A stretch of DNA of 64,000 bases from assembly GCF_007988825.1 (NCBI RefSeq), contig NZ_BJUW01000006.1, positions 123,302-187,301 of the forward strand, written 5' to 3'. The stretch comes from Microbacterium aerolatum. Lineage in GTDB: Bacteria; Actinomycetota; Actinomycetes; Actinomycetales; Microbacteriaceae. Positions within the stretch are counted from its first letter, which is position 1; each line of letters starts with the position of its first letter. Shown piece by piece: positions 29,010 to 37,176 of this stretch. The notes beneath the pieces were generated by a model. The model searched no databases, had not been told where the DNA came from, and saw only the letters and a program-made list of their open reading frames with translations. Made by a program: the position numbers and the translations under genes.

Positions 29010-30277
29010 ACCCTGGAGTCCTGCCGCGGGATCCACACCTTCTTGATGATGATGAGGATGGATGCCGTCACCGGCACGGCCACGAGCGCTCCGAGCAGTC
29101 CGAGCAGGGTTCCTCCGACGAGGGCGCCGATCACGACCAGCGAGCCGGGGATCGAGATCGCCCGGTTCATGACGCGCGGGGTGAGGAAGTACGACTCCAC
29201 CTGCATGTACACCAGGTAGATCACGGCGAACACGAGCGCGAGGATCGGGTCGGCGAACAGCGCGATGCCGGTACCGATCACCCAGAAGATGAGCGAACCG
29301 ACCAGCGGGATCAGCGTGATGAGGAACGCCACCACCGCCAGCAGCAGCGGGAAGGGCAGCCCCATCACCGTGTACAGCAGCAGCACGACCAGGGCGTTGA
29401 TGAACGCGAGGGTCACCATTCCCATCACGTACCCGCCGACCGAGTCGGTGATCTGATCGGTGATGATCTCGGTGTTCTCGCGGTCGCGTGCCGGCACCAG
29501 GCGCAGCATCGCCTGCTTGATGCCCGGCAGAGTGGCGACGAAGTAGATGACGAGCACGAGCACGATCACCACACCGGAGATGGCATTCGCGATCGAGGCG
29601 CCGACCTGCAGCGCACCGCCGCCGATGGCCGCGATGTTGCCCGGATCGGTCAGGAACCCCTGCACGTCGCTGACGAGGTCTTCGAACTGATCGCCGAACT
29701 GCGCCTCGAGCGCGGCGTAGACGTCGCTGGCCATGAAGTCGCCGACGAGGCCCGGCACACTCTTGACGAACATCGTGATCTGCTCGACGACCACCGGGAT
29801 GATCGTCCAGAGGATCAGTGCGAGCACGGCGATGAGCGCGACGAGCACGATCAGCACACCCCACCCGCGTCCGAGACCACGGCGCTCGAGGAAGCGCACG
29901 GCGGGGTCGAGTCCGAGCGCCGCGAACAGGGCCAGTGCGATGTAGATGATCACCGTCGACAGGTTCGACAGCGCGAGCCCCAGCAGGATGGCGGTGAGCG
30001 CGCCGAGGGTGACGAGGAACCCGAACACGAACGGCCGGTCGATGCGCGTCCAGAACGAACGCGAAGAGGGCTGCGGCTCGACGACGGGCTTCGGAGTGAT
30101 GTCCGGGTCGACGGGTTCCGGCTTCTTCGCCTTCGAGGCCTTCGGAGCCTTCTTGGTCTTCGCCGCGGCATCCGCACGCGAGGCGGCATCCGCACGCGTC
30201 GCGGCCTCCGCACGTGAGGTCGGCGCGTCCTCCTGCGGACGGGCGTCGTCTGTCGCGGGAGGCAGATCGTTGCTCAT
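29006..30277 (-). CDS. AI-2E family transporter
   Basis: 423 residues. After an 85-residue charged tail (Ala/Lys/Pro-rich), seven to eight helices follow in the AI-2E (TqsA/YdiK/PerM) order, with IPGSLVVIGALVGGTLLG near the end. The substrate of this family is often unknown; some members move autoinducer-2 or act as Na+/H+ antiporters. TAGAGT ends exactly 6 nt before the ATG at 30277, so the mRNA is probably leaderless. The last four bases are shared with the converging gene at 28347-29009. Confidence 0.87.
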   Translation of the reverse strand: MSNDLPPATDDARPQEDAPTSRAEAATRADAASRADAAAKTKKAPKASKAKKPEPVDPDITPKPVVEPQPSSRSFWTRIDRPFVFGFLVTLGALTAILLGLALSNLSTVIIYIALALFAALGLDPAVRFLERRGLGRGWGVLIVLVALIAVLALILWTIIPVVVEQITMFVKSVPGLVGDFMASDVYAALEAQFGDQFEDLVSDVQGFLTDPGNIAAIGGGALQVGASIANAISGVVIVLVLVIYFVATLPGIKQAMLRLVPARDRENTEIITDQITDSVGGYVMGMVTLAFINALVVLLLYTVMGLPFPLLLAVVAFLITLIPLVGSLIFWVIGTGIALFADPILALVFAVIYLVYMQVESYFLTPRVMNRAISIPGSLVVIGALVGGTLLGLLGALVAVPVTASILIIIKKVWIPRQDSRV

Positions 30278-30338
30278 GCGCCAACTCTAGAGCCCGGTCC
30301 CGCGATATCGTCTTAACCGCCGACGAACAGGGAGAGCC

Positions 30339-30638
30339 ATGACCGACGCCGACGACCCCCGCGCCGAACTGCTGCGCCTGCGCGGCACGATCGACAACAT
30401 CGACGCCGCCCTGATCTACATGCTCGCCGAGCGATTCCGCGCGACCCAGCAGGTCGGGGTCCTCAAGGCCGAGCACGCGATGCCGCCCTCGGACCCGGCG
30501 CGTGAGGAGCAGCAGGTCGCGCGCCTGCGCGCGCTCGCCGAAGAGGCGCACCTCGACCCCGAGTTCGCCGAGAAGTGGTTCAACTTCATCGTCGCCGAGG
30601 TCATCCGCCATCACACCGAGGCGGCCGAGGGCCGCTAG
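30339..30638 (+). CDS. chorismate mutase (AroQ type)
   Basis: 99 residues, all helical. It converts chorismate to prephenate for Phe and Tyr synthesis. The AroQ pattern is clear: LRLRGTIDNIDAALIYMLAERF with the first Arg, then VGVLKAEHAMPPSDPAREEQ with the active-site Lys, and a C-terminal helix FNFIVAEVIRHH. It stands alone, with GGGAGAG 3 nt before the ATG. The stop lies in a CTAG shared with the stop of the opposing SDR gene. Confidence 0.92.
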   Translation: MTDADDPRAELLRLRGTIDNIDAALIYMLAERFRATQQVGVLKAEHAMPPSDPAREEQQVARLRALAEEAHLDPEFAEKWFNFIVAEVIRHHTEAAEGR

Positions 30639-31228
30639 AGAGTCAGGATCCGCCCGCGCACGAGGCCTTCCACGGCGAGCGTGTAGGCGCGTGCGATCTC
30701 GGCATCCGGCACCGGCCGCTGGCCGGCGAACAACGCATGCTGCCCGCTCGAGCTCTCCAGCACGTTCGGCGAGACGGCGTTGATGCGGATGCCGCGCGGC
30801 GCCTCCGCCGCAGCCGTGATCACGAACGACTCCACGGCGCCGTTGGCGACCGCAGCGGCAGCCCCCGTCGCGATCGGCTCGCGGGCGAGCACTCCCGTGG
30901 TCAGAGTGATCGAGCCGCCATCGCGCACGTGGTCCAGCGCGCACCGCACGATGTCGATCTGCGGAAGCGCCTTGGACATGAACGCCTGCAGATAGTCGTC
31001 GCGGCGCAGCTCGGTGAGGTGCGCGAACGGAACGGATCCGGCGGCGGCGACCACGGCATCCACCTCGCCGACCCTGTCGAACAGGTCACGCACAGACGCG
31101 GGGTCCGTGATGTCGACGCTCCACTGGCTGCTGCGTGAGGCGCGCAGCACTTCGTGCCCGCGGGATTCGAAGTCCGAGGTGACGACGCTGCCGATGCGTC
31201 CGGTTGCGCCGATGACGAGGATCCTCAT
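30635..31228 (-). CDS. short-chain dehydrogenase/reductase
   Basis: 197 residues with the nucleotide motif ILVIGATGRIGSVV and a short SDR fold (DAVVAAAG; SITLTTGVLA; GIRINAVSPNVLESS). The usual active-site Tyr-x3-Lys is not seen at its normal place (AAAAVANGAVESFV instead), as in a known group of short SDRs of unknown substrate. The ATG at 31228 has AGGA at 8 nt. The frame remains open upstream to 31570, through the intergenic region, but without a ribosome site or family sequence. Confidence 0.82.
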   Translation of the reverse strand: MRILVIGATGRIGSVVTSDFESRGHEVLRASRSSQWSVDITDPASVRDLFDRVGEVDAVVAAAGSVPFAHLTELRRDDYLQAFMSKALPQIDIVRCALDHVRDGGSITLTTGVLAREPIATGAAAAVANGAVESFVITAAAEAPRGIRINAVSPNVLESSSGQHALFAGQRPVPDAEIARAYTLAVEGLVRGRILTL

Positions 31229-31277
31229 GCCGTCGATCCTATGCGCGGGCCCGCGAGCCAGGCCGCTGTCACGAAAC

Positions 31278-31312
31278 GGAGGGCGCCGCGGATGCATTCC
31301 GCGACGCCCTCC
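31278..31312. terminator. strong hairpin between CHAT gene and SDR
   Basis: GGAGGGCG-C-CGCGGA-TGCA-TTCCGCG-A-CGCCCTCC forms a nearly perfect 15-bp stem. It has no U-tract on either strand, so it may be a terminator for the CHAT operon or the end of a short RNA starting near 31441. Confidence 0.6.
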
Positions 31313-31430
31313 TGAGTAGTCGGTGTCTGTCGCTGCGCCCCCACGCATCCCCAGCGCGACCGCGTCACCCTCTTGCCCCTGTGGGGCGTCCGCGTGACAC
31401 CTTCCGATGATCAAGAGCGCGTCGGCCCTC

Positions 31431-31441
31431 TCCTGATACAT
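31431..31441 (-). promoter_or_regulatory. TCCTGATACAT motif, copy downstream of the CHAT gene
   Basis: On the minus strand it reads ATGTATCAGGA, identical to 36837-36827 just upstream of the sigma-factor gene. Both are followed by GCTC(C/T)TG and AGGTGT at slightly different distances. Shared control by the operon sigma factor is possible. Confidence 0.35.
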
Positions 31442-31457
31442 CGAATGGAGAAATTCC

Positions 31458-33899
31458 TCAGAATCCGGCGCCGTGGCATTGGAACGGAGCGCGCAGCCCG
31501 GTCTGCCCGGATGCCGTCGCCAGCGCCTCCGCAGGGGAGCGGCCGCTGCTGAGCCCGGTGTGCAGGGCACTGAGCAGCTCGCTCGCCACGTCGTCCGGCA
31601 CGACGGATGGCGCCGCGATCACGCTGCGGGCACCGGCATGCAGCCAGACCCTCGTCATTCCCAGCGCTTCCTCGCCCCAGCGCACCGAGGATCTGCCGAG
31701 CTCGCACGCCGACAGCACGACCGTGTCCGGCACGCGCGGGATGAGGTCGACGTCGTATCCGAACAGTGTGCCGTCGGCGAGCTCGAAGCCCGCGAACAGC
31801 GGGTTGTCTGCCGCGTGCCTGCCGTGCGCGGCGATGTGCAGAACGTCGACGTCGGCGGCGAGTGCCGTCACGGCATCCACTCGGACGTCGTCCGCGGTGA
31901 GCACGACCGCGCGCTCCCACACCGAAGCCGCGGTGCGCACCTCGTCGGCGGCGCGCGGCACCCGCGGGCCGGCCGCGAACCCGGCCCTCTGCAGGGAGCG
32001 CCCGGTGCGGCGATCCTGCACCCATCGCGACATCGACGTCGCCAGGGTGAAGGGCCGACCGGTCATGGTCGGGAGCATGGCCCACGGGATGCCTGCCAGG
32101 ATGCCGGGCACGGTCAGCACCGCGCGGCGGTCGCCGAGCCGATCGCGGACCGGTGTGAGCAGCGCCTCGTCGAGTCGGCGCAACCGCTCGTCCAGCGCGC
32201 GGGCGACGACCGCCGCCATCGGTCCGGAGCGGATCGACGCCGAGACGTCGAGGTCGGCGCGCAGCCCGTCCGTTGCACGGAAGATCTCCGCATGATCGAG
32301 CGTCACCGCGGTGCTGCTGTCGGATGTCGTGATCACGCACAGCATCCGGTCGCCCGTGTAGACGTACGACAGCGCGGCGGTGGTGTCGTCGTCACCGGTC
32401 AGTTCTTCGCGCAGCCGGTCGAGCGTGATGCGCGGACGGTTGTCTCCGGCGCCGGTCGCTGTCCACTGATGCTCGCGAACGCGGTCGCGCAGCAGACGGA
32501 CCCGCGGATGCGTCGTCCACTCCTGACCGGACAGTTCGGTGCGCAGCATCCGCAGCTCGCCGAGGTCGGCGGCGTGCCGGCCGTCGTGCGGCGGACGCAC
32601 CGGGGCGACCTGCTGGCTGAGGTGCCGGGCGCGCTCCGACCAGTCGAAGAGCGTCTCGGGGTCGCGGCTCTCGGCAGCGGCGGACAGTCCGGCGAACACC
32701 AGGTTCGTGCCGTGCATGGCGAGCGACGCCTGCAGGTCGAGTGCCCCGAACGATCGCTGCCACTGCGAGAGCAGGTCGAGTCCGTCGGCGGCATGGCGGC
32801 GCGACTCGGCGAGCCGCGATCGCGACAGCGCGCGGACGGCACGGACCTCCGCCGCCCGAAGCCGGAGCGGGGTCGGGGCGTGCGGCGGCACCCGGATCGG
32901 CCGGCTCTGCCCGCCGCGGCGGATCGCGGCCAGCGCGCCGCTCAGCCGTACGGCGGTCGCCTCGCTCGGGAACCCGGCCCGGTCGAGTTCGGCGGCCGTC
33001 GCGGCGAACACGGCCTCAGGCGGTGCGGTGCCGGCATCCAGCTCGGCGTCCAGGCGGATCGCCTCGCTGCGGGCGGCCCAGCTGTCCGCGCCCAGTCGCC
33101 GGAACCGCGCGGCGGCGGTCTTCGCCACCTGCCGGGCGCGCTGCGGATCGTGCTGCAGCAGCGAGCGGGCGAGGTGGAACTCGGCCTCGGCGCGAGCCTG
33201 CCGCATGCGGGCCGAGCCGAACGTGACGGCGACATCTTCGAGCAGGTGCTCCGCCTCATCGACCAGGCCGGCGTCACGCAGCACCTCCGCGCGATCGAGA
33301 TCGCTCATCGCGGCGTTCACCGGAGAGCCCGCCGCGATCACCGGACGGGACTGCGCCATCAGGTCGAGCGCCTCGACGAGGTCGCCGCGCAGGAGGGCGG
33401 TATAGCCGAGATTGTGTCGCGCCTCGGCTGCCGCTTCGCGTTCGCCCGCGGCCTCATAGATCGTGACGGCGCGCTCCAGGTCGGCGGTGCAGGCGTCGAA
33501 CGCGCGGCGGTGCATGTGCACGAGTGAGCGGTTCAGCAGGCAGTTCGCCTGCGCCGTACCGTCGAGGTGGTCGATGGCGCGGGTTAGCATGTCCTCGGCC
33601 TCGCCGAGCCGGCCTGCCCGGGTGAAGAGCACGCCGAGCTGTCCGGCCAGGATCGCCCTGGTCTCCTCGCCCACACCTTCTCGGTCGAGGGCCTCGCGGC
33701 AGATGGCCTCGGCGCGGGCGGGTTCGCCAGTCTGCGCCATCACGTACGCCGTGGTGCCCGCGATCCGCGCGTGCAGGTCGGCGTCGTCCGGTGCCGCTGC
33801 CGCCGCCGCGCGTCCGAGCAGACGACGCGCCTCGGAATAGCGCTGGGCGTTGGATGCTGCGCGTCCGCGCTCGTACAGCTCGCGCGCAGAATTCCCCAT
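31458..33899 (-). CDS. TPR-CHAT caspase-like protease
   Basis: 813 residues. Residues 1 to about 330 hold six or more TPR-like helix pairs (ELYERGRAASNAQRYSEARR; LGVLFTRAGRLGEAEDMLTR; HNLGYTALLRGDLVEALDLM). Residues of about 530-810 form a CHAT domain with the catalytic His692 in LHIAAHG and Cys732 in VVLSACELG, both intact. No signal peptide or helix: cytoplasmic. CHAT proteins are clan-CD proteases like separase and caspases. It is the last of four genes: sigma factor, small protein, subtilase, CHAT. GGGG/GATGGGG-type ribosome sites are weak; 215 bp with a large inverted repeat separate it from the subtilase. A protease of a signalling cascade is likely; the target is not known. Confidence 0.88.
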   Translation of the reverse strand: MGNSARELYERGRAASNAQRYSEARRLLGRAAAAAAPDDADLHARIAGTTAYVMAQTGEPARAEAICREALDREGVGEETRAILAGQLGVLFTRAGRLGEAEDMLTRAIDHLDGTAQANCLLNRSLVHMHRRAFDACTADLERAVTIYEAAGEREAAAEARHNLGYTALLRGDLVEALDLMAQSRPVIAAGSPVNAAMSDLDRAEVLRDAGLVDEAEHLLEDVAVTFGSARMRQARAEAEFHLARSLLQHDPQRARQVAKTAAARFRRLGADSWAARSEAIRLDAELDAGTAPPEAVFAATAAELDRAGFPSEATAVRLSGALAAIRRGGQSRPIRVPPHAPTPLRLRAAEVRAVRALSRSRLAESRRHAADGLDLLSQWQRSFGALDLQASLAMHGTNLVFAGLSAAAESRDPETLFDWSERARHLSQQVAPVRPPHDGRHAADLGELRMLRTELSGQEWTTHPRVRLLRDRVREHQWTATGAGDNRPRITLDRLREELTGDDDTTAALSYVYTGDRMLCVITTSDSSTAVTLDHAEIFRATDGLRADLDVSASIRSGPMAAVVARALDERLRRLDEALLTPVRDRLGDRRAVLTVPGILAGIPWAMLPTMTGRPFTLATSMSRWVQDRRTGRSLQRAGFAAGPRVPRAADEVRTAASVWERAVVLTADDVRVDAVTALAADVDVLHIAAHGRHAADNPLFAGFELADGTLFGYDVDLIPRVPDTVVLSACELGRSSVRWGEEALGMTRVWLHAGARSVIAAPSVVPDDVASELLSALHTGLSSGRSPAEALATASGQTGLRAPFQCHGAGF

Positions 33900-33945
33900 C
33901 CGTTCAGGATGCCGTGTCCGCCGCTTTCGCGGAAGGGCGGGGAGG

Positions 33946-34101
33946 CTTCGACTCCTCGCTGCGCTCGTCGCTCACCCCGTTTCGTCTCGCTGCGCTCGCT
34001 CAACGACCCGTGGGTGGCAGCTGCTGCGGGTCGTTGAGCGAAGGCGGCGCAGCCGCCGAAGACGAAACGGGGTGAGCGAGCGCAGCGAGTCGAAGCCTGC
34101 C
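33946..34101. repeat. large inverted repeat between subtilase and CHAT genes
   Basis: Left arm 33946-34012 runs from GGCTTCGACTCC through CACCCCGTTTCGTC to CTCAACGACCCG; right arm 34026-34101 is its inverse, from CGGGTCGTTGAGCG through GACGAAACGGGGTGAG to GAGTCGAAGCCT. The transcript would form a very long hairpin. Single copies of the arm occur at 12718-12798 and 46991-47060. Confidence 0.85.
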
Positions 34102-34114
34102 CCAGCCGCACCGC

Positions 34115-35692
34115 TCAACCCAACGGAGCGTCCGGCGGAAGCACCGCCAGCACCTCAGCCACGGCCTTCTTCGCGGCCGACGCGGATGCCGCGGCATCCA
34201 CCGGCAGCGCCCCCAGCAGCGCTGCGACCTTGCCCGCCACGTACGGCGCGGCGAACGACGTGCCGCTCCACGCGACGAATCCGCCGCGGTAGTCGTCGGG
34301 GTCGACGGTCTGCCGTTCGAACCCGCCGAAGTCCGCCCGCGTCGCCGCCTGAGTGCCACCGGTGAATGCCGGTGTCGTCGAGACCACCATGGCGCCGGGT
34401 GCGTAGGTCCGCACCCACGGCCCGACGTTCGAGAACAGTGCCAGCGACCGACGCGACGGGTTCAGCGCCCCGACCGACACCAGCGGTACGGCCTTGTCGG
34501 GTGCGAGCCCGTTGTCGGCGCCCGGCCACGCCCACAGCGATGCGGGGAACGACGGCCGGTCGATCGCATCGTTGCCCGCCGAGCACACCACGACCGTCCC
34601 CAGCGACCGCGCGGTGTGCAGCAGGTCGTGCAGCACGAGCGAGAACTGTCCGTCCAGCGGCGTCTCGTGGTAGTACCCGAGCGACAGGTTCAGCACGTCG
34701 ATCGGGTGCCCACCGTCCTCGCCGTTCACGAACCGCCGCTGCAGCTCGATCACGGCCGCGAGGGCCTGCAGGAACGTGCTCTCATCCACCACGCCCAGCG
34801 AACCGGAGACGCGGATCGAGAGGATGTCGGCATCCGGCGCCGTCTGCCGGATCAGCCCCGCGATGAACGTGCCGTGGCCAGCAACCGCATCGATCTCATC
34901 GTCGAGCTGGCCGTACAGGTCGGGATACTTCTCCGGGTCGTCATCGCCGGTCAGCCCGATCGGCAGGCCGTCGAGGTCGATCGACCTGGTCACGATCGAG
35001 TCGGGCAGCCACTCGTGCTCCCCGCACCCGGTGTCGAGCACTGCCACGACCGCCCGCCGCTGCTTGCGCGCGACGTCGCCGCGAACCGGTGCCGCGCCGA
35101 TCCAGGAGATCGGCTGCCTGCCGCCCCGGCCCGGCTCGAGGTAGTCGTCGCTGCCGACCGGTCCCGCACCGCGCACCGGGTTGGTGCGGGTGAACGGGTT
35201 GGTCCTGGTGAACGGGTTCGTGCGCGTGAACGGGTTGAGGCCCACGGGATCGATCGCCAGCACGTGCTCGAGGCTCGCCCTCGGCATCGGGCCGCGGACG
35301 ATCCGGCGGGCCCGCTGCAACACCCGCCAGGCATCCGGCGGAACGGGTGACTCGCCCTCGCGTGGGATCTCCGGCGTCGTCAGCACCGCGCGGTGCACGC
35401 CGGGGATGCCGGGCAGCATCTGCTTGCCGCGCCCTGCGCGCACGACATCGTCGTCCTCTACTTCGAGTTGCCAGCCGAACGAGTCGGCGGCCTGGGTCAG
35501 GGCGCGCAGGTCGCGATCGTATGCGCCGTTCTCACCGTCCAGGTTCTCGGAGATCAGCATCCGATCCGGCAAGTATGCGGTGGGGTAGGCGCGGATGCCG
35601 TCAACCGGCTCCACGGTCGGATCCAGGGCCGCTCCACGGGGGATCGACCCCTCCGCACGGTCCTGCCAACTCCAGTTCTCGGGCTGCGCCAT
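34115..35692 (-). CDS. S8 subtilisin-like serine protease without signal peptide
   Basis: 525 residues. The catalytic triad is intact: Asp220 in VVAVLDTGCG, His273 in AGHGTFIAGL, Ser479 in SGTSFAAPYVAG. No signal peptide or membrane helix is seen, so it should act in the cytoplasm, unlike most actinobacterial subtilases. Residues 1-150 form an N-terminal domain that may inhibit the enzyme. Residues 153-171 are three tandem hexapeptides (NPFTRT) between that domain and the catalytic domain. It follows the small protein gene after 31 bp and precedes the CHAT gene. A target for activation by the CHAT protease is a natural hypothesis but untested. Confidence 0.9.
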   Translation of the reverse strand: MAQPENWSWQDRAEGSIPRGAALDPTVEPVDGIRAYPTAYLPDRMLISENLDGENGAYDRDLRALTQAADSFGWQLEVEDDDVVRAGRGKQMLPGIPGVHRAVLTTPEIPREGESPVPPDAWRVLQRARRIVRGPMPRASLEHVLAIDPVGLNPFTRTNPFTRTNPFTRTNPVRGAGPVGSDDYLEPGRGGRQPISWIGAAPVRGDVARKQRRAVVAVLDTGCGEHEWLPDSIVTRSIDLDGLPIGLTGDDDPEKYPDLYGQLDDEIDAVAGHGTFIAGLIRQTAPDADILSIRVSGSLGVVDESTFLQALAAVIELQRRFVNGEDGGHPIDVLNLSLGYYHETPLDGQFSLVLHDLLHTARSLGTVVVCSAGNDAIDRPSFPASLWAWPGADNGLAPDKAVPLVSVGALNPSRRSLALFSNVGPWVRTYAPGAMVVSTTPAFTGGTQAATRADFGGFERQTVDPDDYRGGFVAWSGTSFAAPYVAGKVAALLGALPVDAAASASAAKKAVAEVLAVLPPDAPLG

Positions 35693-35723
35693 CGCTCTCC
35701 CTCTCGGTTCGACGCTTCAGTCC

Positions 35724-36173
35724 TCACACCTCGAAGTGAGGCGTGAGCAGATCCTTCTGATCGCCGCCGACGACCAGGCGCACGCGACAGAGGCCCGGAG
35801 CGACGTCCTCGAACGCGAAGCGTCCCTGGTCGTCGGGGGTCGTGGTCAAGGTGCGGTCGTCCTGGGTGAGGTGCACTTCGACGGCGCCGGCATCCACCCA
35901 GCCGTCCACCCGGCGGCGGCCGCGTTCGGTGTGGCTGACGTGCAGCAGGATGCTGGCCGACCCGTCGCTGAACTGCAGCGTCGTCGTCTCGCCGTCGCTG
36001 CCGCGGACGGCGGCTTCGGCGTTGTCGATCAGGGTGAGCAGCGCGTATTCGCGTGAGATGTCGGCCATCGCGATCGCCGCGATCACGCGCTCGGCGAGAT
36101 CGGACGGCGGCGGGTCGAGCTGCTCGGCTGCGGCGCGCAGTCGTGGGAGCAGTTCCGCATCGGTGTCAGTCAT
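35724..36173 (-). CDS. small protein with C-terminal beta-sandwich, partner of sigma factor
   Basis: 149 residues, not recognised. The first 60 residues are helical (PRLRAAAEQLDPPPSDLAER; VIAAIAMADISREYALLTLI), the rest is beta-rich and resembles a carboxypeptidase-regulatory or CnaB-like fold (VEVHLTQDDRTLTTTPDDQG; RFAFEDVAPGLCRVRLVV). No membrane helix and no zinc-binding anti-sigma motif (HxxxCxxC). It overlaps the sigma gene by 8 bp, the usual place of an anti-sigma factor. It may hold the sigma factor and be cut by the CHAT or S8 protease, like Csx30 in type III-E CRISPR loci; this is inference. Confidence 0.7.
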   Translation of the reverse strand: MTDTDAELLPRLRAAAEQLDPPPSDLAERVIAAIAMADISREYALLTLIDNAEAAVRGSDGETTTLQFSDGSASILLHVSHTERGRRRVDGWVDAGAVEVHLTQDDRTLTTTPDDQGRFAFEDVAPGLCRVRLVVGGDQKDLLTPHFEV

Positions 36174-36792
36174 CGCGCCCCCCTTCGCCGAAGTCGCCGC
36201 GGTGGGTGAGTTGCGTGCGCAGTTTCACCAGGCAACGCCTGCGGGTCGGTCCGATGCTGCCGACGGGCATCTCGAGTTCGGTGGCGAGCGCGGCGTAGTC
36301 GGGGCGGTCGTCGAAGGCGATCACGCGCAGCAGTCGCCGGCAGCGCTCATCCAGGGCCGCCACGGCCTTCCAGATGCGGCGCGATTCGTCGGATGCCGCG
36401 ACCTCGGTCTCTGCGGATTCCTGTGTCGGGAGCATCGGCTCGAGCACCTCGTCGGAGGTGGCATCCGTTCGCCGGTGGCTCTTCGAGACCTTCCACGCCT
36501 CGCGGCGAGCGGTCATCGTGAGCCAGCCGGAGATCGCCCGGAAGTCGGAGATCTTCTCGTGGCTGCGCACGAGGGCGAGCCAGGTGGTCTGCACGACGTC
36601 CTCGGCGAGTGTGCGCTCAAGGCCGTAGGCGCGCACGACGTGCCACAGGACAGGGGTCATGAGGCGCACCAGATCGTCCATGGCGCGCCCGTTTCCGGAA
36701 CGCCAGTCGGCGAACAGATCGGCCGCACGCTCCCACCGCGCCGAACCGTCACTGACAGCGCCCCCGGGTGAAGGGTCGGTCATGAAGATCAT
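36166..36792 (-). CDS. ECF-like RNA polymerase sigma factor
   Basis: About 208 residues. Region 2 covers VRLMTPVLWHVVRAYGLERT and LAEDVVQTTWLALVRSHEKI; the Asp-Val-Val-Gln-x-x-Trp core is typical of sigma-70 region 2. Region 4 covers ERCRRLLRVIAFDDRPDYAA and MPVGSIGPTRRRCLVKLR. Three ATGs are possible (36837, 36792, 36783); I chose 36792 because TAGGTG lies about 10 nt upstream, while 36837 lacks a site and adds a hydrophobic tail. It opens the operon with the small protein, subtilase and CHAT genes, and probably controls it. Confidence 0.85.
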   Translation of the reverse strand: MIFMTDPSPGGAVSDGSARWERAADLFADWRSGNGRAMDDLVRLMTPVLWHVVRAYGLERTLAEDVVQTTWLALVRSHEKISDFRAISGWLTMTARREAWKVSKSHRRTDATSDEVLEPMLPTQESAETEVAASDESRRIWKAVAALDERCRRLLRVIAFDDRPDYAALATELEMPVGSIGPTRRRCLVKLRTQLTHRGDFGEGGRDD

Positions 36793-36826
36793 TGTGCTCA
36801 CACCTACCAGGAGCACGGCAAGCGTT

Positions 36827-36837
36827 TCCTGATACAT
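36827..36837 (-). promoter_or_regulatory. TCCTGATACAT motif upstream of sigma factor
   Basis: The minus strand reads ATGTATCAGGA, then AACGCTTGCCGTGCTCCTGG and TAGGTG. The same 11 bases occur at 31431-31441 on the same strand. It could belong to the promoter of the sigma operon, or be the sigma factor's own recognition element. Confidence 0.35.
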
Positions 36838-36857
36838 GACGCGCCTACTCTGGAGAG

Positions 36858-37076
36858 GTGATCGCTCTCGCCGTGCTCCTTTTCATCAACGCCGCCTTCA
36901 ATGCGGTCGTGTGGCCCCAGTTCTACAAGCGGGTCGCGCGCGACCCGCGGGCCCGGGATGCCGAAGGCCGCGCCACCGCGTTCCTCAAGGTGCACGCGGT
37001 GCTGATCGCGGTCGCGCTGGTGCTCGCTCTGGTCTCGGTCATCGCCGGTATCGCCGCGCTCGTCGGGGCGCTGTAG
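36858..37076 (+). CDS. SCO4848-like small membrane protein
   Basis: 72 residues with two membrane helices (about 2-18 and 46-70) joined by a basic loop (FYKRVARDPRARDAEGRATA). The layout and the VVWPQFYKR and FLKVHAVLIAVALVLAL blocks fit a small family of actinobacterial membrane proteins of unknown function. The start is GTG 36858; TACTCT ends exactly 6 nt before it and the purine run GGAGAG touches it, so it is most likely a leaderless mRNA. It is divergent from the sigma-factor operon with 65 bp between the starts. Confidence 0.75.
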   Translation: MIALAVLLFINAAFNAVVWPQFYKRVARDPRARDAEGRATAFLKVHAVLIAVALVLALVSVIAGIAALVGAL

Positions 37077-37106
37077 CGGCGGCATCCGCCCGCCCGGCGC
37101 CGCGGG

Positions 37107-37160
37107 TCATCGACCGGGCTGAGCGCAGGCGCGCAGCGCCGGAGTCGAAGCCTTCAGCCT
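37107..37160. repeat. degenerate GGGCTGAGCG...GAGTCGAAGCC element
   Basis: Contains GACCGGGCTGAGCGCAGGCG and GGAGTCGAAGCCTTCAGCCTG, worn copies of the dispersed repeat words, in the gap between two converging genes. Confidence 0.5.
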
Positions 37161-37176
37161 GCCCAGCGGCCTGCCG

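Noticed and set aside
30635..31570. SDR protein extended upstream to 31570
   Set aside because: The extra 114 codons cross the intergenic region and the CHAT end, have no ribosome site, and break the rule that the SDR begins with the nucleotide motif.
31458..36792. Type III-E CRISPR locus (Craspase)
   Set aside because: No CRISPR array and no Cas7-11 or other cas gene lies nearby; only the TPR-CHAT and sigma logic is similar.
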